Part shown: one piece after another, positions 60,660 through 64,000 of the stretch
How the letters are laid out: each line of letters opens with the position of its first letter
Position numbering within the stretch: position 1 is the stretch's first letter
From: Deltaproteobacteria bacterium UBA5205
GTDB lineage: Bacteria; Desulfobacterota; Syntrophorhabdia; Syntrophorhabdales; Syntrophorhabdaceae
Length of the DNA: 64,000 nucleotides
Reading direction: 5' to 3'
Assembly: GCA_002412715.1 (NCBI GenBank)
Contig: DHVP01000031.1
Location: 1-64,000 of the forward strand
The notes under the pieces: model-generated
What the model was told of the DNA's origin: nothing
Databases searched by the model: none
What the model saw: the letters and a program-made list of their open reading frames with translations, nothing else
Made by a program: the position numbers and the translations under genes

Positions 60660-61313
60660 ATGGAAAAGCTCTGTGAGACGTGCGAACATCGTGAACAATG
60701 CCAGGCCCCATGTAAGGCGGTACAAGCTCTCCTATGGAAAGACAACCGCGTCATGGAACGTGTTTATCAGGATATGATTGTAACCTATCCCCAGGGGCAT
60801 GAAACCCGTTTCAGCGAGGCAAAAGCACCGGGCCGAATTGTCAGGGACTTCGATATAGAGGATATCCCGGACACGGCGACAATACCCTGGACCAGTGATG
60901 ATTTTGAATTAACGCAGAGCAAGGTTTTCTTTGAAAGGTTTTTCAATAAGATCTCCTGCCGGGAGCTTGCCGAACGGTACGGGGTCAAGGAAAACACGAT
61001 AGTCTGCATGTATGCAAATGCGGTGAAAAGGATCGACAAGATACTAAAAACACTTGACGCCCGGAAGGAAGGGGTGAAGGCGTTAAAGCCGGACAGGTTC
61101 ACCGAGGATCAGAAATACTTCCTTCTGGTGTCCGTCTTCGGTTTCAGTGGCGCCGAAGTTGCCCGGATGTTCAACAAGAATAGAAACAGGGTTAATATGG
61201 CGGTCAAGCGCATGGCGGATAGATACCAGGCGCTTTTTGAGGAACCGGACGTTGAGAAGTCGGTCTACAGTGGCTTGAACGTCGAACAGATAAAAGAACG
61301 CATGGCGTATTGA
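60660..61313 (+). CDS. Helix-turn-helix protein with cysteine cluster, possible packaging or late regulator
   Basis: A 217-residue protein. Cys5, Cys8, Cys14 and Cys18 (CETCEHREQC, then C) could bind a metal. Two helix-turn-helix blocks resemble sigma-70 region 4: ISCRELAERYGVKENTIV (about 98-115) and FGFSGAEVARMFNKNRNRV (about 161-180). It may be a late-gene regulator, or serve as the missing small terminase subunit; the sequence alone does not decide. It starts 8 bases after the portal stop. Confidence 0.55.
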   Translation: MEKLCETCEHREQCQAPCKAVQALLWKDNRVMERVYQDMIVTYPQGHETRFSEAKAPGRIVRDFDIEDIPDTATIPWTSDDFELTQSKVFFERFFNKISCRELAERYGVKENTIVCMYANAVKRIDKILKTLDARKEGVKALKPDRFTEDQKYFLLVSVFGFSGAEVARMFNKNRNRVNMAVKRMADRYQALFEEPDVEKSVYSGLNVEQIKERMAY

Positions 61314-61375
61314 ATGCACTTGACAATTTTTTTGACCTTCGTTATTCTGGAGGTGCTTAAAACCCGTTAACGGAG

Positions 61376-61486
61376 GTCACCCGAAAGTGACTATTTTTGT
61401 ATCAACCATAAGAGAAGACTTGCTCAGGAATCCGGTACCCGTAAGGGCCGGGAGGCTTTTAACGGAGCCTTAAGCGTTCCTGGGCA
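61376..61486 (+). ncRNA. Candidate structured RNA leader: hairpin plus three-way junction
   Basis: A small GTCAC/GTGAC hairpin (61376-61391) is followed by a closing stem TGCTCAGGAA (61421-61430) with TTCCTGGGCA (61477-61486), 10 pairs. Inside lie a CCGG-CCC stem closed by a GUAA tetraloop (61432-61451) and an AGGCT/AGCCT stem (61453-61470). The structure ends 23 bases before the ATG of the last element gene. I do not recognise a known riboswitch; it may be a regulator leader or a packaging signal. Confidence 0.5.
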
Positions 61487-61508
61487 TTAATCTTTTAAGG
61501 AGGGTATT

Positions 61509-61781
61509 ATGGAAAAGAAAGGCATCGTCAGAACAGATGTACACGAAATGAAGAACGTAAAAGACATGGGCATTCTGGAGCTGGAAGATAGTTTAAACTT
61601 TCACCTCGGGTTTGTTCGAGGTGTTGTCCAGGTGATACATAACATCCAAGACGTCGAAGCCCTCGACGACGATTTCGGTTTTGTGCTGATGGAAGTATCA
61701 GGCCGGCTGGATTACATTGACATGATTCAAGACGAGGCATTTCAGCGGCTAAAGAATGTGAGCAAAGAGAAGGCAGCGTAA
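61509..61781 (+). CDS. 90-residue element protein, unknown function
   Basis: A small acidic, helical protein (ELEDSLNFHLGFVRGVVQVI, then DVEALDDDFGFVLMEVSGR). RBS TTAAGGAGGGTATT is strong. No family recognised. It may be a helper-interaction or DNA-mimic type protein, judged only from its acidity. It is the last gene before the terminator at 61804 and the right end of the element. Confidence 0.5.
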   Translation: MEKKGIVRTDVHEMKNVKDMGILELEDSLNFHLGFVRGVVQVIHNIQDVEALDDDFGFVLMEVSGRLDYIDMIQDEAFQRLKNVSKEKAA

Positions 61782-61803
61782 GGAGGGATCTTCCTCACAG
61801 ATC

Positions 61804-61831
61804 AGGCCCCGGGGGAACCGGGGCTTTTTTT
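61804..61831 (+). terminator. Intrinsic terminator at the end of the element
   Basis: GCCCCGG (61806-61812) pairs with CCGGGGC (61818-61824), GGGAA loop, then seven Ts. It ends the element transcript. Confidence 0.9.
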
Positions 61832-61848
61832 ATGAAATGTTTTTTCGT

Positions 61849-61863
61849 TGTACAGATGCTGTA
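61849..61863. repeat. Right copy of the 15-bp sub-terminal repeat
   Basis: TGTACAGATGCTGTA, identical to 51552-51566. Confidence 0.5.
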
Positions 61864-61929
61864 TAAAACGGTGAAAAGTTTACTTTTGAGTGCTTTAACT
61901 TTGATTCGTAACTTATTAATTTTATTATT

Positions 61930-61972
61930 AAGCCGACGATGGGAATTGAACCCGCGACCTGCTCATTACGAG
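61930..61972. repeat. attR: 43-bp direct repeat inside tRNA-Thr
   Basis: Perfect match to 51387-51429. It covers the 3' half of the intact tRNA-Thr, so integration preserved the tRNA. Confidence 0.9.
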
Positions 61973-62002
61973 TGAGCTGCTCTGCCTCTGAGCTACGTCG
62001 GC
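61931..62002 (-). tRNA. tRNA-Thr (anticodon CGT)
   Basis: On the minus strand, acceptor GCCGACG (62002-61996) pairs with CGTCGGC (61938-61932), discriminator T. Anticodon stem GCTCA/TGAGC with loop CTCGTAA, giving CGT. T loop TTCAATT. The gene is 72 bases without CCA and is intact although the element has integrated into its 3' part. Confidence 0.93.
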
Positions 62003-62011
62003 GTTGGATTT

Positions 62012-62041
62012 TTTATAGCATAACCCGCTGTTTTCATACAA
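62012..62041 (-). promoter_or_regulatory. Minus-strand promoter for tRNA-Thr
   Basis: On the minus strand TTGTAT (62041-62036) and TATAAA (62017-62012), 18 bases apart, ending 10 bases before the mature tRNA. Confidence 0.5.
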
Positions 62042-62127
62042 TACAAATCTGCATCGTCGCCTGTCTTTACTGCCATATCGCGCCTCCGGCGACGACCGGA
62101 ATGGGAAAGGATTCTGCGTTTCTATCG

Positions 62128-62934
62128 TCAAAAGCATAGCACGGCCGCGAAGAGAAGGACAATTTCCGTGATTTCGCGTATCATGCCCAGGTTATCACCG
62201 GTTAAACCCCCGAACCTGCAAGTGCACATGCGGCGTAATGCATAGCCGGCACAAAGGCAGGCGAGAGTGGCCGGGATGAAGAAAAAGACTGAAGTTGCTG
62301 CGTTATCATAGGGTGGGCGACCGGTCGCCAGGTAGATGAGGCAGGAAAGCCAGAGGAGCAGGACTGTTGCCAGACAGGCGTGCGCGGCCTTGACTTTACC
62401 GAGAAAGATCCTTCCCAGACCGTCGTCGCGGGCGCTCCTGGCGCCGGGCATCATCATTGTCATGGACCACGTTGAGATGACGGGCATGATGAATACTACG
62501 GGATTGAGAGATATATACCCGGGGGTCTCGAGGACCTCCTTTAGAAGGATGAACTTCAAAAGAAGTGTCAGGGCGATGGCAGTGATCCCGATAGGGCCCG
62601 TGGTTGAATCCCGCATGACGGCAAGCCTTTTTTGACTGTCTTTTTCGGCGTCACCGGTGGATTTAACGGAAAGGGCATCGAAAGTATCCGATAGCCCATC
62701 CTGGTGAAACCCGCCGTTTGTGAGAAGATACGCCGCGATTACAAGGACGGAGGTAATCGAGGGGGAGAAGAGTTTCAGGGAAATGAAGGAAATAGCCGCC
62801 AGAAATGCGCCTTGAAAGAATCCTACGAGAGGGAAGAATACCGAAGAGGACGCGATATCTCTTTCGGGAAGTTCTCCCGTAATGTGTATGGGGATGATCG
62901 TCAGGAACTGGAAAGCTGCGAGTACCCGTTTCAT
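62128..62934 (-). CDS. cobS: Adenosylcobinamide-GDP ribazoletransferase (cobalamin synthase)
   Basis: A 268-residue inner-membrane enzyme that joins adenosylcobinamide-GDP with alpha-ribazole. The family motif is seen in LLTNGGFHQDGLSDTFDAL, and the rest is a series of hydrophobic segments, about six. The start (ATG 62934) follows the cobT stop by 3 bases with GGAGCTGTCCTGAAGC, so the two are coupled. Confidence 0.92.
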   Translation of the reverse strand: MKRVLAAFQFLTIIPIHITGELPERDIASSSVFFPLVGFFQGAFLAAISFISLKLFSPSITSVLVIAAYLLTNGGFHQDGLSDTFDALSVKSTGDAEKDSQKRLAVMRDSTTGPIGITAIALTLLLKFILLKEVLETPGYISLNPVVFIMPVISTWSMTMMMPGARSARDDGLGRIFLGKVKAAHACLATVLLLWLSCLIYLATGRPPYDNAATSVFFFIPATLACLCAGYALRRMCTCRFGGLTGDNLGMIREITEIVLLFAAVLCF

Positions 62935-62937
62935 GCT

Positions 62938-63990
62938 TCAGGACAGCTCCTTCGATACACCCGCTTCGTCGAACGTCGCCATTTCGCGGTATATCTTGAG
63001 GCCTGCTTCGATGAGTGACATGGCAAGGGCGGCTCCCGTTCCTTCGCCGAGCCGAAGGCCCATGTCGAGAACGGGCTTGAGATCCATTGACCTCAGCATG
63101 ATGCCATGTCCTATTTCGACAGAATTGTGGGCGGCAAACATGTAATCACCTACGGCGGGCTCGATGGAATAGGCGATGATCGCGCCGGCCGTCGATATCA
63201 GGCCGTCGATGACGACGGGTATCCTTCGTGATGCCGCACCGAGAATGAGACCTGCTATGCCGCCGATCTCCGCGCCACCGACCCTGGCAAGGACACCGAC
63301 CGGGTCAGAGGGATCGGGTTTGTTGACGGCTATTGCGTCTTCGATGACGGTGATCTTATGACGCAGGGAATCGTCGCTGATTCCGGTGCCTTTTCCTGTG
63401 ACGTCCGTGGGTGATGCTCCGGTCATGACCGAGGCAATTGCGCTCGATGGTGTCGTGTTCCCGATACCCATATCGCCGGTGCCAAAGAGGCGATAACCTT
63501 CGTCGGCGTACTGCCTTGCCAGCTCGATGCCGGTCTGGATGGTACGGGCGGCTTCCTGCCTGGTCATGGCCGCTTCCTTTCTCATGTTCTTCGTGCCCCG
63601 GACTACTTTCCTGCAGATGAGTCCCGGAACGTCATCGAAATCATAGTCTACGCCGATGTCGACGACGATGATCTCGGCGCCTGCGTGGCGGGCGAGGACG
63701 TTTATGCCCGCACCGCCATCCAGAAAGTTCCGGACCATCTGCACGGTCACCTCTTTTGGAAAGAGGGAAACCCCTTCATCGACAACACCATGGTCGCCCG
63801 CAAAGGTAAAGATGGCCTTTTTCGCGAAAAGAGGGGGCATCTTCTCGCCCGTGATGGCGACTATCCTCTGCGCGAATTCCTCAAGCCTTCCCAGGCTTCC
63901 CCGGGGCTTTGTGAGACTGTCAAGGCGCTCCGATGCGAGGCGCTCGAGATTACGGTCTACCTTTTCAATACGTATTCCTTCCAAGCTCAT
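62938..63990 (-). CDS. cobT: Nicotinate-nucleotide-dimethylbenzimidazole phosphoribosyltransferase
   Basis: A 350-residue cytosolic enzyme making alpha-ribazole-5-phosphate, the lower-ligand precursor of cobalamin. SLTKPRGSLGRLEEFAQRI at residues 25-43, GDHGVVDEGVSLFP, GTGDMGIGNTTPSSAI and the catalytic glutamate in RLGEGTGAALAM near the C-terminus are family features. RBS TAAAGGAGAC precedes the ATG; cobS follows at once. Any riboswitch would lie beyond the window edge. Confidence 0.95.
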   Translation of the reverse strand: MSLEGIRIEKVDRNLERLASERLDSLTKPRGSLGRLEEFAQRIVAITGEKMPPLFAKKAIFTFAGDHGVVDEGVSLFPKEVTVQMVRNFLDGGAGINVLARHAGAEIIVVDIGVDYDFDDVPGLICRKVVRGTKNMRKEAAMTRQEAARTIQTGIELARQYADEGYRLFGTGDMGIGNTTPSSAIASVMTGASPTDVTGKGTGISDDSLRHKITVIEDAIAVNKPDPSDPVGVLARVGGAEIGGIAGLILGAASRRIPVVIDGLISTAGAIIAYSIEPAVGDYMFAAHNSVEIGHGIMLRSMDLKPVLDMGLRLGEGTGAALAMSLIEAGLKIYREMATFDEAGVSKELS

Positions 63991-64000
63991 GTCTCCTTTA

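Larger units (their letters stand above)
51387..61972. mobile_element. 10.6-kb integrated element in tRNA-Thr: capsid-forming phage satellite candidate
   Basis: Bounded by a perfect 43-bp direct repeat (51387-51429 and 61930-61972), the right copy being the 3' half of intact tRNA-Thr(CGT). Inside, all on the plus strand: tyrosine integrase, a 251-residue zinc-motif protein, an AlpA-like protein, a tiny zinc ribbon, primase-polymerase/helicase, HNH nuclease, large terminase, protease-capsid fusion, portal, an HTH protein and a 90-residue protein. There are no recognisable tail, tape-measure, lysis or holin genes. Reading frames are intact and overlapping, and the att repeats are perfect, so it looks complete and recent rather than decayed. 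The gene set is that of cf-PICI-type satellites, which build small capsids and borrow helper-phage tails. Confidence 0.8.

Noticed and set aside
61376..61486. Assigning the structured leader to a c-di-GMP riboswitch
   Set aside because: It has two stems and a GNRA loop but lacks the conserved internal sequence of that class.
51387..61972. Reading the element as a decayed prophage
   Set aside because: Frames are intact and overlapping, att repeats are perfect and the missing functions are exactly the tail and lysis set; decay would be expected to leave broken genes. Not excluded completely.
1..64000. CRISPR arrays, insertion-sequence transposases and rRNA genes
   Set aside because: No regularly spaced repeats, transposase motifs or rRNA sequence were seen.

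Overview
The window reads as chromosome of a Gram-negative anaerobe, probably a member of the former Deltaproteobacteria (Desulfobacterota; a Syntrophorhabdus- or Syntrophus-like syntroph is an inference, not proven). Reasons: a TolC/MFP/RND tripartite pump, a Tat-exported molybdenum hydroxylase, a flavodiiron protein beside a rubrerythrin, a FeoA-FeoB fusion, an acyl-CoA dehydrogenase, an iron-sulfur/flavin dienoyl-CoA-reductase-type enzyme, DUF362 and DUF4197 proteins and a CheV. Coding density is high and most genes are ordinary housekeeping or central metabolism.

Layout. 1-5.2 kb: a broken tRNA-like piece, tRNA-Asn, a GIY-YIG protein, a GapN-type aldehyde dehydrogenase, alanine dehydrogenase with a DUF6125-like partner, and an MFS carrier. 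5.2-5.65 kb is a non-coding repeat region. 5.65-9.1 kb: gyrA-gpsA on the minus strand. 9.3-19.8 kb: a small lipoprotein, truA, a THUMP methyltransferase, mscL, a frameshifted dehydrogenase remnant, corA, DUF4197, DUF362, acyl-CoA dehydrogenase, a GYD protein, mnmA and ctpA. 19.9-24.8 kb: oxygen defence and iron genes (flavodiiron protein, rubrerythrin, flavodoxin-like protein, feoB). 24.8-31.4 kb: a TetR-controlled RND efflux operon whose regulator gene starts inside a pair of identical-geometry dyads. 31.5-50.9 kb: a phosphoesterase, a 1407-residue orphan dikinase-like protein, an enlarged GAPDH, tRNA-Arg, isoquinoline-oxidoreductase-type subunits, glycogen phosphorylase, a flavoenzyme-ferredoxin pair, cheV and two unrecognised proteins.

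51,387-61,972 is the most striking part: a 10.6-kb integrated element bounded by a perfect 43-bp direct repeat of the 3' part of tRNA-Thr(CGT). It carries a tyrosine integrase, an AlpA-like protein, a primase-polymerase/helicase, an HNH nuclease, a large terminase, a prohead protease fused to an HK97-type major capsid protein (with an internal start for free capsid protein) and a portal, all on one strand with overlapping or closely spaced starts, but no recognisable tail, lysis or holin genes. That is the composition of a capsid-forming phage satellite (cf-PICI-like) rather than a decayed prophage. A potential three-way-junction RNA lies in the leader of its last gene.

After tRNA-Thr the window ends with cobS and cobT, the last steps of cobalamin assembly, on the minus strand.
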